Of a stretch of DNA of 8,048 bases, positions 1-5,077 are shown one piece after another. The stretch is from Gemmatimonadota bacterium (GTDB taxonomy: Bacteria > Gemmatimonadota > Gemmatimonadetes > Gemmatimonadales > GWC2-71-9). The stretch is taken from positions 1 through 8,048 of the forward strand of contig JAOTWK010000145.1 in assembly GCA_029862935.1 (NCBI GenBank). Direction: 5' to 3'. The notes below the pieces were generated by a model. The model saw nothing but the letters and a program-made list of their open reading frames with translations, was not told the DNA's origin and did not search any database. How positions within the stretch are numbered: position 1 is the stretch's first letter; each line of letters opens with the position of its first letter. Made by a program: the position numbers and the translations under genes.

Positions 1-125
1 CTGGGATCCAGGACTTCTGGAACCGCAAGGGTCTGATCTCGGAGCGGGGGATTCGGAAGCAGGCGTTCTTTGTCTTGCAGCAGTACTACCGCGAGGTCGC
101 GGAGACCTACGAGCCGCGCGAGTAG
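1..125 (+). CDS. C-terminal end of a probable glycoside hydrolase family 2 enzyme (partial)
   Basis: The frame starting at base 3 is open to a TAG at 123-125 and gives 40 residues; the rest of the gene lies left of the window. The readable part has the order N-R-K-G-L-I-S, then R-K-Q-A-F-F-V-L-Q-Q-Y-Y. This resembles the last helix of the TIM barrel in GH2 enzymes (beta-glucuronidase/beta-galactosidase type), where an N-x-K-G-L segment is followed by K-x-A-F and an aromatic pair near the C-terminus. Those enzymes hydrolyse terminal beta-linked sugars by a retaining mechanism. The catalytic residues are outside the window, so substrate and localisation cannot be judged. The last eight codons and the 58 bases after the stop recur near 4753-4838. 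The family call rests on a short segment; another TIM-barrel glycosidase is possible. Confidence 0.55.
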   Translation, partial: GIQDFWNRKGLISERGIRKQAFFVLQQYYREVAETYEPRE

Positions 126-183
126 CCGTTGCAGGCGCTGCTCGTCTACGCGAATCCCAAGCCGGTCCGCTGAGGGCGCTGCC
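98..183 (+). repeat. Direct repeat, copy A (glycosidase 3' end plus flank)
   Basis: This stretch aligns without gaps to 4753-4838 at a constant offset of 4655 bases. I count 11 mismatches in 86 positions, about 87% identity. The first 31 bases (98-128), which include the glycosidase stop codon, are exact. Similarity ends sharply on the left at base 98 and fades after 183, though a short CCACGGTG / CCAACGGTG match continues. Copy A sits in its natural place at the end of an intact reading frame. Confidence 0.85.
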
Positions 184-508
184 CGCCTCCACGGTGTGGG
201 TGCTCCTGGAAGGACGGCTCACGGCAACGGCAGCCGGACGGTTCGTGGCGGATCTCCCGGCTGTCCTGGCACGCCGCAAGGATCGTGTGGTGTTGCAGCG
301 CACGGCCTCGCTGGACTCCGCGGGGGGTGCGCTGACCGCGTCGCGAGATCGGCCTATGGCATGATCGCCGCCCCCCGGGCGACAACCGGCTCGCTACGGT
401 TCTGCAATCCGGTCGATGATCCGACGACGAGCGGGCCGCGCGGCGGAGGTGGTCACGCTCGAGCGACCCGCCCCCACGCGCGGCACGACCGAGTGCCCTT
501 CACCAGCA
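126..508. other. Intergenic stretch without a convincing gene
   Basis: Between the glycosidase stop and the lipoprotein stop there are 383 bases. The first 58 belong to repeat copy A. Bases 170-364 carry a coding-like plus-strand frame, described separately. The remainder (365-508) shows no start with a ribosome binding site and no recognisable protein in any frame. A weak 5-bp inverted repeat (AGTGC 492-496, GCACT 506-510) overlaps the lipoprotein stop codon and could help end that transcript, but it is too short to call a terminator. Confidence 0.6.
170..364 (+). pseudogene. Coding-like fragment, weakly STAS-like
   Basis: In the frame ending with TGA at 362-364 the translation reads like a real protein. 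It has a V-W-V-L-L-E-G-R-L strand, an amphipathic stretch A-A-G-R-F-V-A-D-L-P-A-V-L, then V-V-L and S-L-D-S-A-G. This order resembles the STAS fold of anti-sigma-factor antagonists, in which a G-R-L strand, a helix and a D-S-x-G phosphorylation loop follow one another. Codon third positions are GC-rich as in the neighbouring genes. No start has a well-placed ribosome binding site: the GTG codons at 194 and 200 lie inside the first strand, and GAGGG at 172-176 is too far upstream. The segment after D-S-A-G is short for a STAS domain. I read it as a possible gene remnant. Chance openness in GC-rich DNA is a real alternative. Confidence 0.22.
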
Positions 509-985
509 CTACATGGCCATCGGCGTGTCGGTGTTCCAGATGTCGCTCACGCAGAGCCACGAGCCGTCCGCCTGACGCTGGTAGGTCGCGTGCCACTTGC
601 CGACCATGTTCACCGGCGTCGCGTCTGGGGGGGCTAGGTCGAGCGTGAAGGCACCGCGTGCATAGGCCAGGTCGCCGTCACCGGCCACGCCCTGCGGAGT
701 GAGGGTGAACCCGGTGACCGGCGGGAGTGCCGTCGCCCATGCGACGATCGCGTCGTGTCCCTGGAACATGGGCTCGTTGGGCGGCATCCGCACGGCATCC
801 GTCGTGTAGTAGGCGGCATTTGCCTGCCAGTCTTGCGCGACCACGGTGGCGGCGTACTGCTCGAGCATGCCGCGGATGGCGGTTTCGTCTGCCGCGGTGA
901 AGGTGGGTGGGGGGGTGACGGCGGGCTGGCAGGCCGCGATCGGAAGAACCAAAGCCAAGGCGGGAACCAAGTGACGGAACTTCAT
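509..985 (-). CDS. SnoaL/DUF4440-like (NTF2 fold) lipoprotein
   Basis: The product is 158 residues. Residues 1-18 form a lipoprotein signal peptide (M-K-F-R-H, then a hydrophobic run) ending in the lipobox I-A-A-C, with Cys19 as the lipidation site, so the mature protein should be membrane-anchored outside the cytoplasm. A short P-P-P linker follows. Residues ~30-155 match the SnoaL-like/DUF4440 form of the NTF2 fold: an A-D-E-T-A-I-R helix, Q-D-W-x-A-N-A-A-Y-Y-T-x-D-A-V, the P-M-F-Q-G-x-D-A-I turn, and strands ending G-K-W-H-A-T-Y-Q-R and S-W-L-C-V-S-D-I-W-N. Such proteins are small cone-shaped binding or catalytic domains; no substrate can be named. I chose ATG 985-983 because it precedes the signal peptide and has GAGG five bases upstream. 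A start at 1048 would place 21 unrelated residues before the signal. It is the last gene of the minus-strand cluster, 76 bases after hsp20. Confidence 0.85.
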   Translation of the reverse strand: MKFRHLVPALALVLPIAACQPAVTPPPTFTAADETAIRGMLEQYAATVVAQDWQANAAYYTTDAVRMPPNEPMFQGHDAIVAWATALPPVTGFTLTPQGVAGDGDLAYARGAFTLDLAPPDATPVNMVGKWHATYQRQADGSWLCVSDIWNTDTPMAM

Positions 986-1011
986 GAGACCTCGTGTGTG
1001 AAAGATGCGCA

Positions 1012-1037
1012 GGGCGGCCGGGTTGCCCCGACCGCCC
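1012..1037 (-). terminator. Strong GC hairpin with GCAA loop between hsp20 and the lipoprotein gene
   Basis: On the minus strand an 11-bp stem (GGGCGGTCGGG with CCCGGCCGCCC, one T-G wobble) closes a four-base GCAA loop, a GNRA-type tetraloop when transcribed. It begins 25 bases after the hsp20 stop and ends about 27 bases before the lipoprotein ATG. The bases after it (TGCGCATCTTTC) give only a poor U-tract. It may partly terminate or slow transcription, or protect the hsp20 mRNA 3' end so that the last gene is expressed less. The structure is clear; the function is inferred. Confidence 0.55.
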
Positions 1038-1061
1038 GCGCCACCCAAGCTGCGGTGACTG

Positions 1062-1517
1062 CTATTCGATGGTGACCGTGATCTGCCGCGGCTTGGCTGC
1101 CTCGACCTTCGGCAGCAGCACCGTCAACAGACCCGACTCGAACTTCGCGACGATCTTGCTCGCATCAATCGTCGTCGGCAAGGTGAACGAGCGTTCGAAC
1201 ATGCCGTACGTGCGCTCGAACCGGTACACCTTGTCGTCCTGCCGCTCCTCTTCCTTCTTCTCGCCCTGGAGCGTGAGCACGTTGCCCTCGACGGAGATCC
1301 TCACGTCTTCCGGCCTCACCCCCGGCAGCTCGGCCACGAGGCGGATCGTATCCCGCTCTTCGATGACGTCCACCGGTGGCATCCCATGCCCGAACAGCGA
1401 GCGGTTCTCATCTCGCTGGAACCCGGACTCGAGCATCTGCTCGTAGAGCCGGCCGAGGCGGTTGGGATGGCGTGTGTCCAGTACCGACCACATGGGATTG
1501 AATTTCGTGACTTGCAT
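1062..1517 (-). CDS. hsp20: Hsp20/alpha-crystallin small heat shock protein
   Basis: The product is 151 residues, normal for bacterial class A small heat shock proteins. It acts as an ATP-independent holdase in the cytoplasm, keeping unfolding proteins soluble. After a ~45-residue N-terminal arm, the alpha-crystallin domain (about 46-140) shows P-P-V-D-V-I-E, then A-E-L-P-G-V-R-P-E-D-V-R-I-S-V-E, L-T-L-Q-G-E-K, and the diagnostic A-x-x-x-x-G-L-L-T-V-x-L-P-K (here K-F-E-S-G-L-L-T-V-L-L-P-K). An I-T-V-T-I-E tail follows, in the place of the usual I-x-I oligomerisation motif. ATG 1517-1515 is preceded by GGGAGGG seven bases upstream. It lies 26 bases after the ABM-domain gene and probably shares its promoter at 1953-1925. 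No CIRCE or ROSE-type element is evident before it. The identification is secure; its inducing signal is not shown by the sequence. Confidence 0.96.
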   Translation of the reverse strand: MQVTKFNPMWSVLDTRHPNRLGRLYEQMLESGFQRDENRSLFGHGMPPVDVIEERDTIRLVAELPGVRPEDVRISVEGNVLTLQGEKKEEERQDDKVYRFERTYGMFERSFTLPTTIDASKIVAKFESGLLTVLLPKVEAAKPRQITVTIE

Positions 1518-1543
1518 GGTCCGACCCTCCCAGGGTGGACGCG

Positions 1544-1861
1544 CTAGTTGCGCGCGGCCGCGATGTGGTGGAAGGTCGAGTTGGACACCTCGTAGGCCTC
1601 GAGCTCGGGCGTTCTATCGAGCACCTTGTCCAGACTCTTCAACACCTGGGGATACGTGTCGCGGGCATACGTCTCCGCGCTTTCCTTCGTGTCCCACAGG
1701 CTGATAGCCACCGCTTCGTTGCGGTTGGCGGCGACGAACGTGATCTCGTCCTTGAACCCATTCTGCTTGCGCAGCACGGGCAGAACGTCTGTTTCCACCC
1801 GGCGGGTGAACTCAGCGGCCGAGTTGGCCTTGAGGTGCAACGTGAGGTTCCGAGCGTACAT
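1544..1861 (-). CDS. ABM-domain (antibiotic biosynthesis monooxygenase-like) small protein
   Basis: The product is 105 residues from ATG 1861-1859, which has AAGGAG six bases upstream. A longer frame reaches 2038 but crosses the promoter and has no matching ribosome binding site. The chain begins with the beta strand A-R-N-L-T-L-H-L-K and continues F-T-R-R-V-E-T-D-V-L-P-V-L-R-K-Q-N-G-F-K-D-E-I. A strand around V-A-I-S-L-W follows, then A-E-T-Y and a helix Y-P-Q-V-L-K-S-L. This is the dimeric ferredoxin-like alpha+beta fold of the ABM family: the G-F mid-turn and the S-L-W-D-T-K-E-S-A segment are typical. Members include quinol monooxygenases, haem-degrading enzymes and many uncharacterised stress proteins. 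I see no haem-ligand or substrate signature that picks one. It is the first gene of the minus-strand cluster, directly after the promoter. Confidence 0.8.
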   Translation of the reverse strand: MYARNLTLHLKANSAAEFTRRVETDVLPVLRKQNGFKDEITFVAANRNEAVAISLWDTKESAETYARDTYPQVLKSLDKVLDRTPELEAYEVSNSTFHHIAAARN

Positions 1862-1903
1862 GTGCGACTCCTTGATGCAACCAACATGAACCTGCGCTAC
1901 CTG

Positions 1904-1969
1904 CTGGTGATTCCCAGCTTGCGGAACGTAGCTGACTTTACTAACTTTGTCAAGTGATGGTTCCCAGCT
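1904..1969. repeat. Pair of 16-bp direct repeats flanking the minus-strand promoter
   Basis: CTGGTGATTCCCAGCT (1904-1919) and GTGATGGTTCCCAGCT (1954-1969) share TTCCCAGCT exactly and 13 of 16 positions as aligned on the minus strand. They are spaced exactly 50 bp apart, close to five helical turns. One touches the upstream edge of the -35 element and the other overlaps the predicted transcription start. Positions like these suit a repressor that bridges a promoter, so they are candidate operators. No binding evidence can be seen in sequence alone. Confidence 0.4.
1925..1953 (-). promoter_or_regulatory. Sigma-70-type promoter for the ABM-hsp20-lipoprotein cluster
   Basis: On the minus strand a perfect TTGACA (-35, 1953-1948) is followed by a 17-base spacer and TACGTT (-10, 1930-1925, four of six matches with the key T, A and T). 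Transcription would start near 1918, giving a leader of about 57 bases before the ATG at 1861. Such a strong -35 is unusual in this GC-rich window, and the spacer is conspicuously AT-rich compared with its surroundings. Confidence 0.7.
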
Positions 1970-1978
1970 GGTAGTTGC

Positions 1979-1996
1979 TTGACCAAGTGTGGTTAA
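1979..1996 (+). promoter_or_regulatory. Candidate operator/promoter region of the XRE regulator gene
   Basis: TTGACCA, four bases, then TGGTTAA form an 18-bp dyad with six of seven pairs complementary. The word CTTGACCAAGT (1978-1988) also mirrors CTTGACAAAGT on the minus strand (1954-1944), which contains the opposing -35 element. The dyad lies 30 to 47 bases before the regulator ATG. A -10 for this gene is not clear; TTAAAC at 1993-1998 is possible but lacks a good -35. Autoregulation by the adjacent XRE protein is a reasonable inference. Confidence 0.35.
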
Positions 1997-2025
1997 ACCA
2001 AGCGGAGCTCGGCCAGGAGGACCCC

Positions 2026-2889
2026 ATGGACGTGTCATTCACGATCCGGCAGCAGCTCGAGCTGCTGGAATTGGGGCAAAAGGACCTCGCCCGGGCGGCT
2101 GGCGTGACTGAGTCGTACATCTCCCAGTTGCTGACGCGGAAGAAGGCACCGCCGGCGCCGGACCGGACGGACATCTATGACCGGATGGACCGGTTCCTGA
2201 AGCTGCCGATCGGGGAGCTGGCGAAGCTCGCCGACGCCCAGCGGAAGGACGAATTGAAGCGGAAGCTGGGGGACGAGCCCGCCCCGCTGTTCCTGGAAGT
2301 CCGCGCGTTGATCCTGCGGAAATGCCGTCCCGACAAGGAACGGGAGGTCCGCGTGGTGTTCGAGAAGCAGCCCTTCGGCGAGCTCGAGCGCCTGGTTACC
2401 CAGAAGCTGCTCGACGTCGTGAAGCGCGTGGCCCGCGCGGAGCTGCAGAATGACTACTGGCTCCGCACGGTGGCGCGACTCGGCGGCCGCAGCTTCGAAG
2501 AGATGCGGGTGATCGTGCTGGAGTTCCTCGATACCGACATCTTCCACCTGTCGGTCGAGCACTGCGTGTCGTTCCTGGATCCCCTGATTGCCTCCTGGGA
2601 CATCGACCTCGCGACGTTCGGACTCGAAATCGTCCTGAACGAGCAGGTCGCCGCCGACCATGTGCGCCGTATCGAGTTCGTCGAGCGAGGGCCTGAGGGA
2701 CCGGCTGAAGAGCCGGGGCTGCACGACTTCCTGCACGACCCGTCCCTGAGCGGCACCACGACGGCGGAGGAAGTGGCGTTCCTGAGAACGCTGCGCTTCC
2801 AGGACAAGCGACCCACGGCGCTCTATTACTACCGCGAGCTCCAGAGTCTGCGGGATCCGCTGCACTTCCGAACGGTGCAGACGGGTTGA
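2026..2889 (+). CDS. XRE-family helix-turn-helix regulator with long C-terminal domain
   Basis: The product is 287 residues from ATG 2026, which has a full AGGAGG five bases upstream. An in-frame upstream ATG at 1975 lacks such a site and overlaps the candidate operator. Residues ~5-40 form a Cro/CI-type helix-turn-helix: I-R-Q-Q-L-E-L-L, then G-Q-K-D-L-A-R-A-A-G-V-T-E-S-Y-I-S-Q-L-L with the recognition helix at about 28-37. The following K-K-A-P-P-A-P-D-R-T-D-I-Y-D and an acidic/basic helical stretch extend to ~90. Residues 90-240 are helical, with paired F-L-D-x-D-I-F and F-L-D-P-L-I-A-S-W-D-I-D-L segments and no enzyme motif I recognise; this may be an effector or dimerisation domain. I recall similar regulators beside Hsp20 genes in other GC-rich soil bacteria, but could not check. 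Divergent placement 164 bases from the chaperone cluster suggests it controls that cluster and itself. Confidence 0.85.
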   Translation: MDVSFTIRQQLELLELGQKDLARAAGVTESYISQLLTRKKAPPAPDRTDIYDRMDRFLKLPIGELAKLADAQRKDELKRKLGDEPAPLFLEVRALILRKCRPDKEREVRVVFEKQPFGELERLVTQKLLDVVKRVARAELQNDYWLRTVARLGGRSFEEMRVIVLEFLDTDIFHLSVEHCVSFLDPLIASWDIDLATFGLEIVLNEQVAADHVRRIEFVERGPEGPAEEPGLHDFLHDPSLSGTTTAEEVAFLRTLRFQDKRPTALYYYRELQSLRDPLHFRTVQTG

Positions 2890-3454
2890 GCCGATCCCCA
2901 ATGCGGATCCAGTCAGTCGCGCGAGCCTGCCACTCACCCGGGTTCTTTGCGGCTGGTTAGCCCCGAGCCTCGGACCATCCCGCCGAGGCACGGGCGGAGG
3001 CCGACCGGCTCCGCGAGAGACCTAGGCCTGATGGCCATGCCGAAACCGTCAGGCGCCGCTCGAGAAGTACGATCCGCCGCAGCCGGTGCGCTGCTGGGAT
3101 GGCGATATCACAAACCACACCCACACTCGACTCTCGCATAATGCGTTGATTCACAAGACCTAGCCGCACGCAGCTACCTCAGCCGCACGCGGCCAAACTC
3201 GCCGTGGACGGAATGGGGTTCACCTCCGCGCGGCCTGCGGCCCGTGCTCGCTGCGCTGCGCGTCAGGGCGTCGCGGGTTCACCTGCGGCAACCGGCGGTC
3301 GCCTCGGTGTCCTTCGGATCGAATCCCGCCGTCTCGACTTCCGAAGGGCCGGCGACGTTAGCACCTCGCGTCGTCGGCCCCCGGGCTACCCAACGTGGAG
3401 TTGCTGTTTGCGTTGCCGTTTCTCGGCGGCGCGCGACGCATTCGTCTCCCCCCC
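2890..3454. other. Intergenic stretch, 565 bp, with inverted and direct repeats but no recognised gene
   Basis: No frame here pairs a ribosome binding site with a protein-like translation. The plus frame around 2975-3015 briefly looks helical (A-E-A-R-A-E-A-D-R-L-R-E-R) but has no start and turns into low-quality sequence. Visible structure includes a hairpin at 3026-3054, AGCCGCACGC twice (3162-3171 and 3181-3190), and GGGTTCACCT twice (3216-3225 and 3275-3284). A GC-rich partly symmetric block lies between the last pair. The gap separates the convergent ends of the regulator and the oxidase, so terminators are expected in it. Confidence 0.55.
3026..3054. terminator. GC-rich hairpin downstream of the XRE gene, possible terminator
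   Basis: GCCTGATGG (3026-3034) pairs with CCGTCAGGC (3046-3054) over nine base pairs with one T-G wobble, around an 11-base loop. It begins 137 bases after the regulator stop. There is no T-run on either side, so it is not a classical intrinsic terminator. Its place between two convergent genes makes a terminator or mRNA-end structure the simplest reading. Confidence 0.3.
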
Positions 3455-4559
3455 TCACTCGGTCACCCGGTAGCGTACCGCCATCCCGGCGGCATTGTGG
3501 AACGTGACGTGGCAGTGGAACAGCCAGATCCCCGGATTGTCGGCGACCATGTCGGCCGTGAGCATCTCCATGGGCATGACCGCCGTGACGTCCATGCGCA
3601 TGTGGTGGATCGTGACGGTGTTGCCGTGCCAGTGGGGTGTGTGGAAGTCGAAATCGTTGGTGGAACCCATGACGTACCAGCGGACCCGCTCGCCCGTGCG
3701 GAACGTGAGCTGCTCGAGCGGCATGGCACCGAACTCGAACCCGTTGATGCTGAAGTGCACGAACCACGGATAGAAGTTGTCCAGTTCCGAGGGATCGGCA
3801 CGGGGGCCGGCGGCCAGCAGCGACTTGGGCATGTTGCTGTCCGCCAGCCAGCTCGCCTCTTCATGAACCTGTGCGAAGGCCGCGACCACCTCGCGGTCCA
3901 CGTCCTTGGGCGTGCCGTCGGGCCGGGCCTGCCCGCGCGCCGTCACGATCATCGCTCCCAGCAGGCCGGTGTTCACGTCGCGCGTTCGTCCGTGTGCGAG
4001 TGGTACATCCACATCACGGAGCTGCCCTCGCTGTCGGTGGGGCCGGCGCGCTCGGGGACCGGCCAGACGTACACGTGGGTGCCGCCGGGCGGCACGCCGT
4101 CGTCCGCCTTGTCGGCGCCCGCGGTGCCGTCGTCATAGGGCGCGCCTTCGGAGTCCTTGCGGTAGAAGACGCCGTGGGGGTGCACGCTGTAGGGATGCGC
4201 CCCGTTGTTGCGGAACACCACGCGGATCGTATCGCCCACCACGCCGCGGATCAGGGGACCGAGGAAACCGAGATGCGCCCACTCGGGTGGAACCGGCTTC
4301 AGCGTGGTGAAGGTGCTGTCGGTGTACTCCCGGTACAGGACCTTGCGGTACACCGTGCTCACAGAACGGGACGGTCCGTGTTGGACGAACGCGGTGTCCT
4401 GGTAGGGCTGGCCGGTGTGCCGTTCGTCCCGCCCGGCACGTAGTCCCAGGGCACGTCGTCCGCGGCCACGTAGTACGTACGGGTCACGCCGCCGGGCGCC
4501 GCGGCGTAGGCGAAGGCGAAAAGCACGGCGAGCGAGAGCACGAAGCGCTGCCCGGGCAT
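3455..4559 (-). pseudogene. Two-domain multicopper oxidase, interrupted by two frameshifts
   Basis: Read across two frame changes this encodes about 368 residues. ATG 4559-4557 has AAGGAG seven bases upstream. Residues 1-~21 are a signal peptide (hydrophobic core V-L-S-L-A-V-L-F-A-F-A-Y-A-A-A), so the enzyme is exported. All copper sites are present, numbered after correction: H127-P-H129-G, Y186-H-S-H189, H307-T-P-H310-W-H312 and H349-C350-H351 with H355 and M360 (type 1 copper). Such enzymes oxidise phenols or metal ions and reduce oxygen to water. The ~370-residue size and type 1 site in domain 2 fit two-domain laccases, which assemble as trimers. The frame breaks near 4425-4416 (after G-G-T-N, before H-T-G-Q-P-Y) and near 3990-3980 (after Y-H-S-H-T-D-E, before R-D-V-N-T-G). 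Each is mended by adding one base. Since sequence on both sides stays intact, sequencing error or very recent decay is more likely than an old pseudogene. Confidence 0.85.
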
Positions 4560-4597
4560 GGGAGGACTCCTTGAAAAGGCTGGGGCTGGGACGTCCC

Positions 4598-4625
4598 AAC
4601 CTACCGGCGGGGCCCGCCCGGTCAA
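4598..4625 (-). promoter_or_regulatory. Candidate promoter of the multicopper oxidase gene, with a dyad in the spacer
   Basis: On the minus strand TTGACC (4625-4620) is followed by a 16-base spacer and TAGGTT (4603-4598), placing the start of transcription near 4591 and about 30 bases before the ATG. The -35 matches five of six positions; the -10 is weak. A 20-bp imperfect palindrome (4603-4622, ACCGG-NN-GGG facing its complement, 16 of 20 positions symmetric) fills the spacer. This is where MerR-type metal regulators bind, although their spacers are usually longer (19-20 bases). Confidence 0.4.
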
Positions 4626-4752
4626 CCCCGCACGCGTACCGGTGGCACCTGGGGATCCCGGCGTCAGGCGCCGCCAGGCGATGCGGGCGTCGTCACTGTC
4701 GGCGAAGGCACGCATGGCGATGCCGGAAACCGAGATCGGCCAGCGTGGGGTG

Positions 4753-4838
4753 CGCGGAGACCTACGAGCCGCGCGAGTAGCCGGTGCAGGCGCTGCGCAC
4801 GTACGTGCATCCCAAGGCGGTTTGGTGAGGGCGCTGCC
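4753..4838 (+). repeat. Direct repeat, copy B (orphan glycosidase 3' end)
   Basis: This copy carries the last eight codons and stop of the glycosidase at the left edge, then 58 bases of its downstream flank. It sits here without the rest of the gene. The frame leading into it (S-A-S-V-G-C, then the shared A-E-T-Y-E-P-R-E end) has no relation to the true gene upstream of the junction. It includes a perfect 12-bp palindrome, GCACGTACGTGC (4797-4808), that copy A does not keep. Confidence 0.85.
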
Positions 4839-5049
4839 TGATCACCAACGGTGGTGTACTGGTGGCGTGCCACCGCAGCCAGACTCGGCCTACTTCAGCC
4901 AACTACACCCAAACGCGACCCTCACGTCACTCGCTGAAGCCAAGGACGCAGCCAAACTCAGCGGCATCCACCCCAACCGCCGTCACCGCGCCGGCGGTGC
5001 GGCATCCGGCTCCCTCCGCGCCACTTTTCTGGCCGAATCCTACGCCGCA

Positions 5050-5058
5050 TGGTATGGT
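5050..5058 (+). promoter_or_regulatory. Extended -10 promoter of the kinase gene
   Basis: TG (5050-5051), one base, then TATGGT (5053-5058) makes an extended -10 element. No good -35 lies 16-18 bases upstream (CTGGCC at 5029-5034 is weak), and the TG extension commonly compensates for this. Transcription would begin near 5064-5066, about 21 bases before the kinase ATG. Confidence 0.45.
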
Positions 5059-5063
5059 AGAGT

Positions 5064-5077
5064 ACCCCCACGGGGGT
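5064..5077 (+). promoter_or_regulatory. Short hairpin covering the kinase leader and its G-run
   Basis: ACCCC (5064-5068), loop CACG, GGGGT (5073-5077) form a five-pair stem that can extend inward by one more C-G pair. The G-run at 5072-5076 is the only purine run that could serve as a ribosome binding site for GTG 5084 or ATG 5087. The stem therefore hides it, and the predicted mRNA would begin at the stem itself. Confidence 0.4.

Noticed and set aside
986..1048. Twenty-one extra N-terminal codons on the lipoprotein
   Set aside because: They would bury the signal peptide, overlap the hairpin at 1012-1037, and the internal ATG has its own GAGG site.
2035..2991. Long open frame of 318 codons on the minus strand opposite the XRE gene
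   Set aside because: It runs antisense to a well-supported gene with a full ribosome binding site, is rich in Arg, Gln, Leu and Glu without family resemblance, and is a typical GC-rich shadow frame.
3310..3350. Possible tRNA 3' end (GGATCGAATCCCGCC resembles a T-arm)
   Set aside because: The bases around the would-be T loop do not pair as a five-base stem, and no matching acceptor, D or anticodon arm is found upstream or on the other strand.
3380..3490. Integron attC-like site starting at ACCCAAC (3387-3393)
   Set aside because: No GTTRRRY partner follows within a plausible distance, the needed imperfect hairpin is missing, and there is no integrase in the window.
3395..4443. Overlapping plus-strand open frames opposite the multicopper oxidase
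   Set aside because: The minus strand gives all four copper motifs and a signal peptide; the plus-strand translations are His-, Arg- and Gly-rich complements of these.
4876..4960. Three CAGCCA words as a possible repeat array
   Set aside because: Spacings (20 and 53 bases) are irregular and the shared word is short, so it is neither a CRISPR nor a convincing iteron array.
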